10,455 nucleotides of DNA from Larix sibirica. Taxonomy: Eukaryota > Streptophyta > Pinopsida > Pinales > Pinaceae. Position numbers and translations under genes: made by a program. The notes under the pieces were generated by a model. The model worked only from the letters and a program-made list of their open reading frames with translations, was not told the DNA's origin and did no database searches. Below, piece by piece: positions 1 through 7,917 of this stretch; the first letter of the stretch is position 1; the number at the start of each line of letters is the position of its first letter. Location of the stretch: assembly GCA_004151065.3 (NCBI GenBank), contig NWUY0304427720.1, positions 1,979 to 12,433 on the forward strand, in the 5' to 3' direction.

Positions 1-500
1 GGCCTTATGATTGTTAGGAGCGACGGGTCTCATTGATCTAGGGCTTCCCCTGGGATCCCTCCTAGGCTTTCACAAATGGGATCCCTCAACACTTGATACT
101 CTCCAGAGTCCAATTGTACTTCTCAAAGAGTGTGTTGGATCCTCATAGTGATGTAGGACTCGGATGAGGAAACTTCTTTTTCACCCCTTTTCAGCCCTTC
201 ATGTGACATGTTTATCACCACTCACCATAATATGAACACTCCAAATATCTACTCACCCTTCATTAATTGACAATGAAAATCAAGAAAATTTGTGTACTAA
301 TTCACTGACAAGTAATTTCAATTGCATCTTTATACCATCATAGGAAAATTGATTATCAGGACACATCAAGTTAGTTGAGTTTGTAAAAGAACTTGCATGG
401 TTTCCTTCCATTGTCATTGTATATTTATAAAATATCTATAGCTAGAATGTGTATCAACCTATTGTGAAAACTAAGTCATAATGGACATGCTTGCTTGTAG
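1..500. other. Intergenic or intron sequence, no gene recognised
   Basis: I find no coding segment here on either strand. The first 130 bases are less AT-rich than what follows and repeat the short string TGGGATCCCTC twice (near 52 and 79), which could be the edge of a repetitive element, but no terminal repeat partner is visible in the window. The last bases (ttgcttgtag, ending at 500) form a plausible 3' splice site for the UXS exon that follows, so at least the right part is probably an old intron. The preceding UXS exon was looked for and not found. Confidence 0.5.
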
Positions 501-1665
501 ATAATAAAGACTAATGTGATTGGCACATTGAATATATTGGGACTTGCAAAGCAAGTTGGTGCAAGGTTAGTTCTTATAAATCTTTGATTGTGATTTTTTC
601 TTGAGACTAGAATATTATGTTATTTCTTATGTTAATTTTTAGTATAGGCTCTTTCCTAATAGCTGATATAACATATCATTATTATGTTCAAATTTTTGTT
701 GACCTCAACCTCTGAAGTTTATGGTGATCCTCTTAGAGCATCCTCAAAATGAGGAATACTAGGGTAATGTTAACCTTGTTGGTAAGTATTACTTTTGAAA
801 TTGAATTTCAATTGAAATTTTACTAACTTCAGTATTTTTCTAAGTAAATATCATTTGACATAAGTATAAGAAGTTGCTATGATGAAGGAAAAGGTGTAGC
901 AGAAACATCAATGTTTGACTATCACAAGTAGCATGGATTAGGTGTGTTTGATTGCATTGGGTTTATTTTGCACATGTTTCAACCCTGGAGGATGCTTCTT
1001 GATTATGTGTTCTAAGAAATTTCAAACTTTCAATTTGTCTTGTGGATCAGAAATTCGCATTGCTCGAATTTTCAATACATATGGTCCTCGCATGAACATT
1101 GATGATGGATGTGTTGTTAGATTTCATTGCACAAGCACTCAGGTACTTGTATTATAGGACACATTTGTGCAAGGTAAAAATGTGCCAATTGTCTTTTGCA
1201 AGTAAAAAAGAAGTTGGTCTCCATTCCATAAGAAATTTTGTGCCACGTATGCATTACCCTGCTATTATTTGTTGATTGGGCACTGAGCACTCAATCTGTG
1301 AAATGATTTAAGGATTCCAAATATCTTGTCATGAAAATTGACTTCAAGATTTGTAATACCTTGTGGATCAAACATTGGTATTATATTATGAATTGGATTA
1401 ATTATGATTTCACATGGATTGGTTATTAGGAAAATTGTCTATTTGTATTTAGATGGTCTTGCTTTATTTCTCTTTCCAAGCTATAACTGTCTTTATTTCA
1501 TATATTTAATATCATTTAGTGTTGTTGTTGTTCAATTAGAGGCTTTCCATTTGTTTGTTAGACATCCTTATGATATCTCTTTTATCAATATGCAAAGGTG
1601 AAGAATTGACAGTGCAAGCTCATGGAACTCAGACCTGCAGCTTTTGTTATGTTTCAGATATAGTG
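501..1665 (+). pseudogene. UXS: UDP-glucuronate decarboxylase (UXS) gene fragment, introns retained
   Basis: Five exon remnants match the central part of plant UDP-xylose synthase, the short-chain dehydrogenase-type enzyme that converts UDP-glucuronate to UDP-xylose for cell-wall polysaccharides. Exon a (501-565) reads IIKTNVIGTLNILGLAKQVG. Exon b (about 693-781) reads LLTSTSEVYGD in frame, then shows a one-base insertion near 735 and a TAG in place of the Trp of EEYWGNV. Exon c (865-941) carries SCYDEGK, the catalytic YxxxK region, and a TAG after FDYHK. Exon d (1051-1142) reads EIRIARIFNTYGPRMNIDDG, then has a two-base deletion. Exon e (1598 to about 1665) reads GEELTVQAHGTQTCSFCYVS. Donors at 566, 782, 942 and 1143 and acceptors before 501, 865, 1051 and 1598 look normal; the acceptor of exon b is lost. 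The N-terminal Rossmann start and the C-terminal third are absent. The family call rests on recognition of the sequence and is firm; the gene cannot make an enzyme. Confidence 0.9.
1143..1597 (+). other. Probable intron within the UXS pseudogene
   Basis: This 455-base stretch lies between the CACTCAG/GTACTTG donor at 1143 and the ATGCAAAG acceptor at 1597. It is AT-rich and T-rich towards its 3' end, as plant introns are. I see no other coding sequence. Its presence shows that the UXS copy is not a processed retrocopy. Confidence 0.65.
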
Positions 1666-2091
1666 AATTTTCTTTCATCTTTGCATTGGTTCTCTTTGGA
1701 AGTTTATGTTACCTTGAAGCTAAATGTATTATCTGATGTTGTAGATTCTTGTCCTGGTTTCCATTAGAAACCTTGAATTATCAATTCTTGTAATTTACTA
1801 GGATTAATCAGAAATCAATGCTGCAGCATGACTAAATAATAATCGAACCAAATGCTAGAAAAATGTTCCAAATTTTTTTCTCATGAACCCTTTCCCTTTT
1901 TATATTTATACCCTATGGTAGCATTACCGATATAATAACTTCATTATCTACATTGTTGACAAGTATCATCTCACTAGACAAGCTTCCCTAAAGAAAAAGG
2001 TTTTGTATTTTTTCATATGTCTTCTAGCTGCATTTATTTTTCCTGTCCAACAGAACATATTTACTAATACCATGGATTTGTGATATTGCAG
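1666..2091. other. Non-coding stretch between the UXS and RPN7 fragments
   Basis: No exon of UXS (expected next: the GPINxGNPGEFTM segment) or of RPN7 could be found here. The sequence is AT-rich and ends in a good 3' splice site (tgatattgcag, to 2091). A junction between two unrelated gene pieces must lie somewhere in this stretch, but nothing marks it. Confidence 0.5.
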
Positions 2092-2200
2092 GTATTGGAT
2101 GCACCTGATATTTTGACAGTGAATAGCAAAATACCACATATTTTAGACTTTTTTAATTCACTTTATGTCTGTCAATACAAATCATTCTTTGTCGCACTTG
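2092..2200 (+). pseudogene. RPN7: Exon of 26S proteasome regulatory subunit RPN7 (PSMD6)
   Basis: A 109-base open exon is framed by attgcag at its 5' end and by G/gtaagc at its 3' end. It reads VLDAPDILTVNSKIPHILDF and continues to NSLYVCQYKSFFVA. This matches the segment of RPN7, a PCI-domain subunit of the proteasome lid, that reads roughly APEILTVIGKIP...LSEFLNSLYDCQYKSFF. Differences such as IG to NS in the middle and a changed LSEF suggest relaxed selection, though there is no stop or frameshift within the exon. No upstream RPN7 exon is visible and the large following exon is absent, so this is an isolated fragment. It lies on the same strand as the UXS remnant. Confidence 0.85.
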
Positions 2201-2251
2201 GTAAGCATTGCCCTTGCTTTTTATCTCTTTAAAATTCTTACTTCATTGCAG

Positions 2252-2308
2252 AACAAGAAAAACGCTTACTCTGAATTTGGTGATTTCCAGAAGTTGCTAG
2301 AATTTTAG
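2252..2308 (+). pseudogene. Possible remnant of the last RPN7 exon
   Basis: Fifty bases after the RPN7 exon, a 3' splice site (cttcattgcag, to 2251) is followed by 18 open codons, NKKNAYSEFGDFQKLLEF, and TAG. This can be aligned with the RPN7 C-terminus, which has the general form NRPDAKNALYQ...QGDF...QKL and ends about five residues later, if several short deletions are allowed. The order and distance fit, but the match is short and gapped, so chance similarity is possible. Confidence 0.35.
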
Positions 2309-3713
2309 GTAGTTCCACTTATGTCCTTCCAAATCCTAACACATCTATGCACATTCATCAGTTTTAGCTATCACATGTATAGAGTATATTTCAATCAAGC
2401 AAAAGGCGTAAAATAATTGAAGTGATTTTTTTTCAAGGAAATAATGTATTGAAAGTATATTTATTTTCATTTTTAGCCCATGATTTAATATTCAAATTTC
2501 ACTCAAAAGCATAAATCATTGACCTTTGATGCAGGAGCATAAATACATTTTCCTGAGTTGCTTAAGTTAAAAAAGTTTGCAAGATACCTATTTTCTTCTT
2601 TATCGATGCTTTTTTTCATATTTTGAATTAATGCTTCAGAAATATTTTGTCCTGATTACACTTATTAATTTAACAAAACAAACTTCTATACTATAATATA
2701 TACCAAACTAAGTTGGTTATAAAATCCCCTCGTAATCAAGCAAATACAATTTTGCTCGTTTCTAACTCCCTTGGATATTCCATTTCATAAAAAGATCCCA
2801 ACAATGTTCCTATTTATTGGTTACTTCAAATTAATCAAATTTTATCCTTTCTTAGCTTGATGTCGAATCCTCAACTTTTCACACATTTACAAATTTGCTA
2901 AAAATAAAAAATTGTTATTTTGTGCTAGCTTTTCTAATATTGTTAGTGGTCGAATTGTACTTACATTGCCTTATCCAAACCGAAGCAGGTCAATAAAGGT
3001 CACCATGTCTTCTCCATTTATTGAGTCCTCATGTCCCGATGCTTGATATGGTATATTGAACTTCCATTATGAAGCCAAATCCAAAATAAGCATTGTTTTT
3101 TTCCTCTTGCTTATTCTAACACACACTAGACATTTTGAAATTGTACTTTTTTTATTTTCAATTCCCATCTCAGGTAAAATTGTACACACTACTCCCAACA
3201 AACCATACCCCCTTCATTCTCATTCAGTACTGGGTAAATTTTTTCAGCAACCAAAAAAATTCAGGAAAAAAAAAATACAGCTTCTGTTATTCAAGCAAAG
3301 AACAAAGCAAATTTTTATCAAGGAAATGAAAGTAGCTAGCTTAAAATTTTGCTTTGAACTCTATAAAAAAAAATCATATATATTATAATGCTTCTTTTCC
3401 ATTTACTCCAGTTGGTCTATGTGAGAAAGGTAAATTCAAGCAGTTTATCAAGCAAACAAAAATTAGAAAGAAAAAAAGGGAAGAGTGGAGACATAGATAT
3501 CAATGCTCCATGTAGGTAACTAGGCATGCAAATTACAAAATCTGGTATGATAACTTGCGTGCTTTTGATAGCTATTTCTTTTACATGCATGTCTTCCATC
3601 AAATATACACTGAGGGCATCACTGTATTGTTTGTAGTTTGAGGGAATTAATGGCGTGGTTATGTTGATATACTTAGGAGAAGTATCTTTCCCATACAGAT
3701 GCGGCAACCACAA
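2309..3713. other. AT-rich non-coding stretch
   Basis: I see no recognisable gene, RNA or element here. Open frames of up to about 110 codons occur on both strands (for example + 3056-3388 and - 3417-3713), but their translations are low-complexity, rich in K, F, I and L, and resemble no family I know. Homopolymer A and T runs are common. It may be decayed intron or old repeat sequence. Confidence 0.5.
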
Positions 3714-3811
3714 CTTGGATCATGGAGTATCTCTTTTATTTTTTAGCCAACTTGTACCATGGAGTATCTCTTTTATTTTTTTAGCCAGCTTGTACCATGG
3801 AGTATCTCTTC
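3714..3811. repeat. Tandem repeat, 37-38 bp unit, about 2.6 copies
   Basis: The unit runs from CTTG(T/G)A(C/T)CATGGAGTATCT through a T-rich part to TTTTAGCCA(A/G). Copies start at 3714, 3751 and 3789, and the third is cut short after GAGTATCTCTT. The copies are nearly identical apart from two substitutions in the first copy and one extra T in the second, so the duplication is young compared with the decay of the flanking gene fragments. No coding role is apparent. Confidence 0.85.
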
Positions 3812-4991
3812 GATGTTAATCTTGTTTCAGTGATTAACATCCAGACTTGAAAGCAAATCCTGTCAATAATATACAGATTGATTCAATTTGTCGAATACTA
3901 CATTTTGTGAGAATTAAAAACCCAACATGAATGTATGATTTTTTTTTGGTGATTTCAGTTCTTTATACTATTAACTTATTAGACACAAACTGATTTATTT
4001 TGTTATTCTTAAATTTTAACACATGACAGAGGAGAACATGAAGAACTACCAAAGACTAAGAGTAAATGCTTGCAATCAGAGTATAATTGTACTATGTAAG
4101 TTATCAATATAAAGAGATCTTTTTACTTTGTCTGATATTCATATTGTTTTGATTCTTGCTATGAGGCTACTTTATTTTCAAGTGTTGTTGTTCCAGTACT
4201 GGGCTTTGGGGCATAGGATTGCAACCTCGAGGCATTGTTAGATAACTCTTCAAACCTAAGCAATAAGGCCTTTGTTACACATCTTTTGTAGGATTAATAT
4301 TCATGACAGGCTTGTTTTCACATTTTTTTTAATGATTCAACATGCATTTCAGAAAACTCTGACATACTCACTTTTTCATCTCACAATTGATGTCCTTTAT
4401 CAAGATTTTTCTTCGTCTTTTGTTGTCTTTTCTAAGTAGCCTTGATATGCATTTGGAAGTACCTTGGAATTTGAAATGATATGCATTGTTGTGCAGTGTT
4501 ACACTGACTCAATATGCAAGCAGTACTATTTCAAATATATTTGGACTTGACATGCATTTTAGATCCGTTGGAGCATATTTTAGAACTTTATGTGCATTGT
4601 ATCAATCTTTGGGCAGTTAATTTGTCCTTTGTCTGCATTCAAGCACTACCTGGGTACGTGTCTCCTTAGAGCATTGTTTTCCTTTGAGTCGATATGAATT
4701 ATGGAACTATCCTAGCAGATTTTTAATGGGTTTCCTTGCATCATAGAACTAGGCAATTTGTCTACAATGTAGATTGTCAAGACACAATATTCTAAAGATG
4801 AAATTCATTTTTTGCTACAAATATCTTGGCATCTTTATCAAATTTCATATGTGTATATGTGAAATTTGCATTAGGCCATCCAACACTTTCTCATGGATTT
4901 CATGTGCACTTTGAACTACCTAGGAAAATATTCTTGCACTTGATATGTGCACTAGACTGGAGAAACCCAAGCAACCAATTATAAACAGAAG
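3812..4991. other. Non-coding stretch upstream of the unnamed gene fragment
   Basis: No coding segment is recognised. The words TGATATGCATT and TGACATGCATT recur loosely (near 4445, 4478 and 4547), but I cannot define a repeat unit. The sequence just before 4992 (aaacagaag) is an acceptable context for a plant start codon, so the right end may be the 5' leader, perhaps with leader introns, of the fragment that follows. No promoter could be identified. Confidence 0.4.
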
Positions 4992-5446
4992 ATGGTGCGT
5001 AAATGGCATGTTGCAACAAAGGGCACTCTCAAACGAAGCTACAGGGTACCAATGAAATCAGAGGGTCGTCGACTTCTAAAGGCAATTGCTTCTCTTTTAT
5101 CAGATGATTATACCTTTAGGGATGCTACATCTCACAAGACATGATGCCCACTAAACATTTTTCTGAGTTAGAGTGCTCAATCATGCTTCATTATTTTTTG
5201 TAAAAGTTCGGTTGGATTCCCTTTGTTTATACATTTCATATGTGCAGGGATGCCAAATCCGAAGAGAGAGTGCCCATGGAGAGACTCTGTTGTAACAATT
5301 TTAGGGCACTCTTTGATGAACTTCCTATTCCACATTTGGTAGTAGAGATAATTTTCTTCTTGGTTGGGCCTCTATCTGAGTCAGACTATGTGTGTGAAGG
5401 TTGAGAAGATTGAGAAGGTCTTGTGAATTGGAGCTTCCATATGAAG
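4992..5446 (+). pseudogene. Two-exon fragment of an unnamed plant gene
   Basis: Exon 1 opens with ATG at 4992 and gives a 50-residue basic peptide, starting MVRKWHVATKGTLKRSYRVP and containing KSEGRRLLKAIASLLSDDY, before TGA at 5142. A splice donor was probably lost near that stop. After a 103-base gap ending in tatgtgcag (to 5247), exon 2 reads GCQIRRESAHGE, then loses frame near 5283. It continues as LCCNNFRALFDELPIPHLVV with GPLSESDY, and after another frame slip near 5395 as KVEKIEKVL followed by TGA. The pattern (basic N-terminus, a CCNN block, PxPHLVVEI and an EKxEKVL helix) looks like a conserved protein, but I cannot name the family. Two frameshifts and the stops show that it is broken. 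It is on the same strand as UXS and RPN7. Confidence 0.6.
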
Positions 5447-5518
5447 AAATTTATTGATGTAAATTTTCAAAAAAAGTTCATGATACCTTATTATGCCTAC
5501 CGTGAGGCAGTAGTATAT

Positions 5519-5580
5519 ATTGTAATCGATTTGCGGTCAACCACTATTAGTTAGTGCGTTGACTGCAAATTTATCGCAAT
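5519..5580. repeat. Imperfect inverted repeat / hairpin of about 60 bases
   Basis: TTTGCGGTCAAC (5530-5541) faces GTTGACTGCAAA (5558-5569) with one G-T type mismatch. The inner CACTA (5542-5546) pairs with TAGTG (5552-5556) around the loop TTAGT, leaving a single bulged C. The stem can be extended outward with bulges: CGAT with ATCG and ATTG with CAAT. This is longer than expected by chance in AT-rich DNA. It could be a foldback or MITE-like remnant or an RNA hairpin. The arms contain TTGAC, the core of W-box sites. Which of these applies is not decided by the sequence. Confidence 0.7.
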
Positions 5581-5645
5581 TTCCCTTAACTCTCACATTA
5601 GGATTCAATTTTTTTATTTTTCTCACTTATTTTAATTCATTTTAA

Positions 5646-5949
5646 CTCATTTATCTGGCCTGTCATTGGCCATTCAATTCGAAGTGTTATTGCCCAGGTG
5701 ACGGTGAAATACTTCGTTTCACGAGAAGGCATTAAATTGACATTTAACTCAACACCGCCACCGCCTCTTCGTGCTCACCGCTACCGCCTCCTCATTTATC
5801 TGGCCTATCACTGGCCATTCAATTCCAAGTGTTATTGCCCAGGTGACGGGGAAATAATTTGTTTCTCAAGAAGGCATTAAATTGACATTTAATTCAACAA
5901 ATACTGTGCCACCTCCACCGCCACCGCCTCTGCTCACCGCTACCACCTC
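5646..5949. repeat. Tandem duplication, 145-bp unit, two copies
   Basis: Copy 1 (5646-5790) and copy 2 (5791-5949) both run from CTCATTTATCTGGCCT, through a shared block containing GTGTTATTGCCCAGGTGACG and GAAGGCATTAAATTGACATT, to a GC-rich CCGCCACCGCCTC stretch and GCTCACCGCTACC. Copy 2 carries an extra piece (AATACTGTGCCACCTCC) before the GC-rich part. An open frame on the + strand (5698-5880) spans the junction but is a by-product of the repeat. It may be leader or LTR sequence of the adjoining gypsy-type element; that link rests only on proximity. Confidence 0.85.
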
Positions 5950-6109
5950 TTCGATCTGGTTTTGAGTGATTTCAGGTACATATTTCTCAGCATTGCGCCT
6001 AGCCAGCCATCTAATGCGGTATTGCATCTGCCCAAGGCCAAGACAGAGTTAAGCATAAAGTGGTTCCAGCTATCGAATTTGCTCCTGATCCTCTCTCAGT
6101 CCTTGTAGA

Positions 6110-7165
6110 ATAAATAAAGAAGCTTCGTACAGATATGTCGCAACAGAACAATGCCCTGCAGACCAGAATAGTGCAGTTGGAAAGAAGTCACAGGCCAAAC
6201 AGGTTCCAACCAAGACAAGAGTTGCGTGGCCTGCAGCAAGAATAGAGGCCTTCTACCTCCTTAGAACGCACGAATGTTGTAAATAATATATATCATTGCA
6301 GAGCTTGTAACAGTCCGCATGAGGAAGATACGTGTGCCTATTATTGGGATAAGGTTGCCTCCGCTTAAATTTAAGATGACCGCACCATGGACCAATGCAA
6401 CAACCTGTTTGAAGAAAGAAATAAGTTTACTATCTCTCCAAAAAACATGAGATCAGTACAAGAAAGATCAATAGCAAAAGAAAGAGCTTTGAAGCTGTTC
6501 GGTCAAATGCATCACAAGAAGAGATCCAGAAAATGTATAAGAACATATATAAAGGAATGCAGTACCAAAGAAGAACATATGGTCCCAGTCCCGACAAGCA
6601 ACTTACAACATCTGAGCCTCCAAAGAAGACAGTTCCACCTCCAAAAGTTCCAACAGGTAAGTCTTCAGGTATACTTCCAAACCCTGCTCTTGCAACTGTA
6701 AATTTATATATTTATACTTTGATGAACAATGTTAAAATTCCAGTTCCTTTGATTGAGTTAGCTCAAGTACCTGCAATCAAAAGTAAAAGAAAATAAGTGC
6801 TTGGTTTTGAACAAAAGAAACAGGTTATCCCTACCAACACTGTCCAAGAGTGTGAAGATCCTCCCATTATCCTGCAAATAATGCACAAAAAGGAAAGTCA
6901 GAATCCCGACAATGAACCATTTTACATATAATTAATGATCCGGGAACCAATGCTTCATAACTGTATGTTGGATTCCGGAGCTTCCACAAATGTCATGTCT
7001 CTTACCGTCATGCATCCACTGGCATTAAAAATAGAAAGACCATATAGCAACATATGTGCATTGGATTCCAAAGAAGTCAAAGTATGTGGTTTGGTATTTG
7101 AAATTCTGTTGATTGAAATACAAAGATCCATCTATGTTGAACAGCACAAAATTTTGTTTCTCTAG
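6110..7165 (+). mobile_element. Ty3/gypsy-type retrotransposon gag-protease remnant
   Basis: Pieces of a retroelement polyprotein occur in order but in changing frames. About 6113-6240 encodes a polar, coiled-coil-like stretch with LQTRIVQLERS. At 6297-6335 there is a zinc-knuckle-like C-x2-C-x3-H-x4-C motif (CRACNSPHEEDTC), followed by a linker rich in K, P and Q. A segment near 6720-6890 (MNNVKIPVPLIELAQVPAI, then EDPPIILQIMH) has the look of plant gypsy gag-protease linkers. Finally, 6935-7165 carries the retropepsin region with LDSGASTNVMSL, whose DSGA is the active-site motif, and CALDSKEVKVCGL. Stops at about 6243, 6366 and 6794 and frame changes near 6390 and 6930 break the frame. There is no reverse transcriptase, RNase H, integrase or recognisable LTR. 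The fragment ends abruptly at the broken receptor kinase gene. Confidence 0.75.
6297..6335 (+). other. Zinc-knuckle-like motif in the gag remnant
   Basis: The + strand translation contains CRACNSPHEEDTC, which is Cys-x2-Cys-x3-His-x4-Cys. Retroviral-type nucleocapsid knuckles usually have x4 between the second Cys and His, so this is one residue short, as in some plant gypsy lineages or after a deletion. It lies between the coiled-coil-like part and the protease part, where a nucleocapsid domain is expected. Confidence 0.6.
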
Positions 7166-7195
7166 AAACAAAGAGTTAATCCATGGTCTAAATTG

Positions 7196-7373
7196 TATCC
7201 GAAGTCTGCTATCTTGTGGTTCAGCTTGTGGTCAAGCAGGATGTTGTTTGCTTTGATATCTCGATGAATAATGCGAAGTTGTGAATCCTCGTCGAGATAA
7301 AGAAGGCCGCGAGCTATTCCGGTTATGATGTTATGGCATTTTTGCCAATCGAGAACTTAGCGTCTCTCTGGGT
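7196..7373 (-). pseudogene. CRK kinase exon 3: HRD and DFG motifs, truncated
   Basis: After the acceptor GATTACAG (to 7374) the sequence joins in phase with exon 2 (TTCA + AC gives Phe-Asn). It reads NPERR, a TAA (7359-7357), then [36 protein letters not shown] (HRD at 7266-7258) and KIADFG (DFG at 7206-7198). The family's expected LARLF... after DFG is replaced by unrelated sequence, so the exon breaks off near 7196, roughly 50-60 bases before its usual end. Activation segment, APE motif and C-lobe are missing. The intron to exon 2 is 118 bases. Confidence 0.88.
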
Positions 7374-7491
7374 CTGTAATCATTCATTCATCCAGATGCC
7401 AATATTTCTCCATAAAGCATAGACAGTCATTAAAATTATATCATCAACACAAGGAAAAGATTTAAAAAGAAAAAAACTCATGATTACTTAC

Positions 7492-7702
7492 TGAAGAGGA
7501 AGGTGTCCAAGCTTTTATTGGGCAAATACTCATAAACAAGTAATCTTTCTGGTCATTCCACACAATAATCGAGTAGCTGTACAAGATTTCGGTGCTGAAT
7601 TTTGGCTAGAAGCTTCACTTTATTCATAAAATCGCGTGGTCCTTGGCCAGAGCTTAAGGACAACTTCTTCACTGCTATTTCTGTCCCATCTGAAGTTATG
7701 CC
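7492..7702 (-). pseudogene. CRK kinase exon 2: catalytic lysine and alpha-C region
   Basis: The exon is 211 bases, the length I recall as usual for this exon in DUF26 RLKs, between CTTCTTAG (acceptor, to 7703) and TTCA/GTAAGT (donor at 7491). It encodes [20 protein letters not shown] with the ATP-anchoring Lys in AVKK, then [16 protein letters not shown], a TGA where family members have Gly, and PERLLVYEYLPNKSLDTFLF. Apart from the TGA at 7555-7553 the frame is intact. Its first 80-odd bases are part of a 121-bp tandem duplication. Confidence 0.88.
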
Positions 7703-7860
7703 CTAAGAAGCAAAATAAATACATCATTATAATTTATACTTCATTCATAAATTCGCGTGTTCCTTGGCCAGAGCTTAAGGACATCTTCTTCACTGCTATT
7801 TCTGTCCCATATGAAGTTATTCCCTAAGAAGCAAAATAAATACATCATTATAATTTATAG
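7619..7860 (-). repeat. Tandem duplication, 121-bp unit, across a CRK intron/exon border
   Basis: Copies 7619-7739 and 7740-7860 differ at about seven positions by eye. Each contains the end of the intron before kinase exon 2, the acceptor, and about 84 bases of exon. Read on the - strand, the spare copy (acceptor at 7824, exon part from 7823) encodes [20 protein letters not shown] followed by GTREFMNEV and a TAA. A transcript of this locus would meet the spare acceptor first. All but one of the differences fall in the exon part; the intron part shares over 30 identical bases. Confidence 0.9.
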
Positions 7861-7917
7861 TTAACTCCAACATTTCTTTCTAAACACCCTGTAATCATAA
7901 TCTACTACCCATCCTGC

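Noticed and set aside
804-819. Perfect 16-bp palindrome AATTTCAATTGAAATT
   Set aside because: It is made only of AT-rich words within a probable UXS intron; such palindromes are not rare in this composition and no function is suggested.
942-1157. A 71-codon + strand open frame
   Set aside because: It is intron sequence read into UXS exon d (1051-1142) and then out of frame; it is not a gene of its own.
3262-3286. AAAAAATACAGCTTCT also found near 8691 in the intron repeats
   Set aside because: The shared part is short and mostly A; similarity does not extend into the flanks.
3056-3388. A 110-codon + strand open frame
   Set aside because: The translation is rich in K, F, I and L with homopolymer runs; it looks like translated AT-rich intergenic DNA.
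3417-3713. A 98-codon - strand open frame starting MWLPHLYGKDTSPK
   Set aside because: It resembles no family I know, has no supporting context, and an open frame of this length can occur by chance in AT-rich DNA.
6387-6701. A 104-codon + strand open frame in the gag remnant
   Set aside because: The gypsy-like linker reads in the overlapping frame (6533-6796); this frame is mostly a shadow, with its first part perhaps a shifted gag piece.
7636-7827. A 63-codon + strand open frame
   Set aside because: It is the antisense of the duplicated CRK kinase exon part, and its internal repetition comes from the 121-bp duplication.
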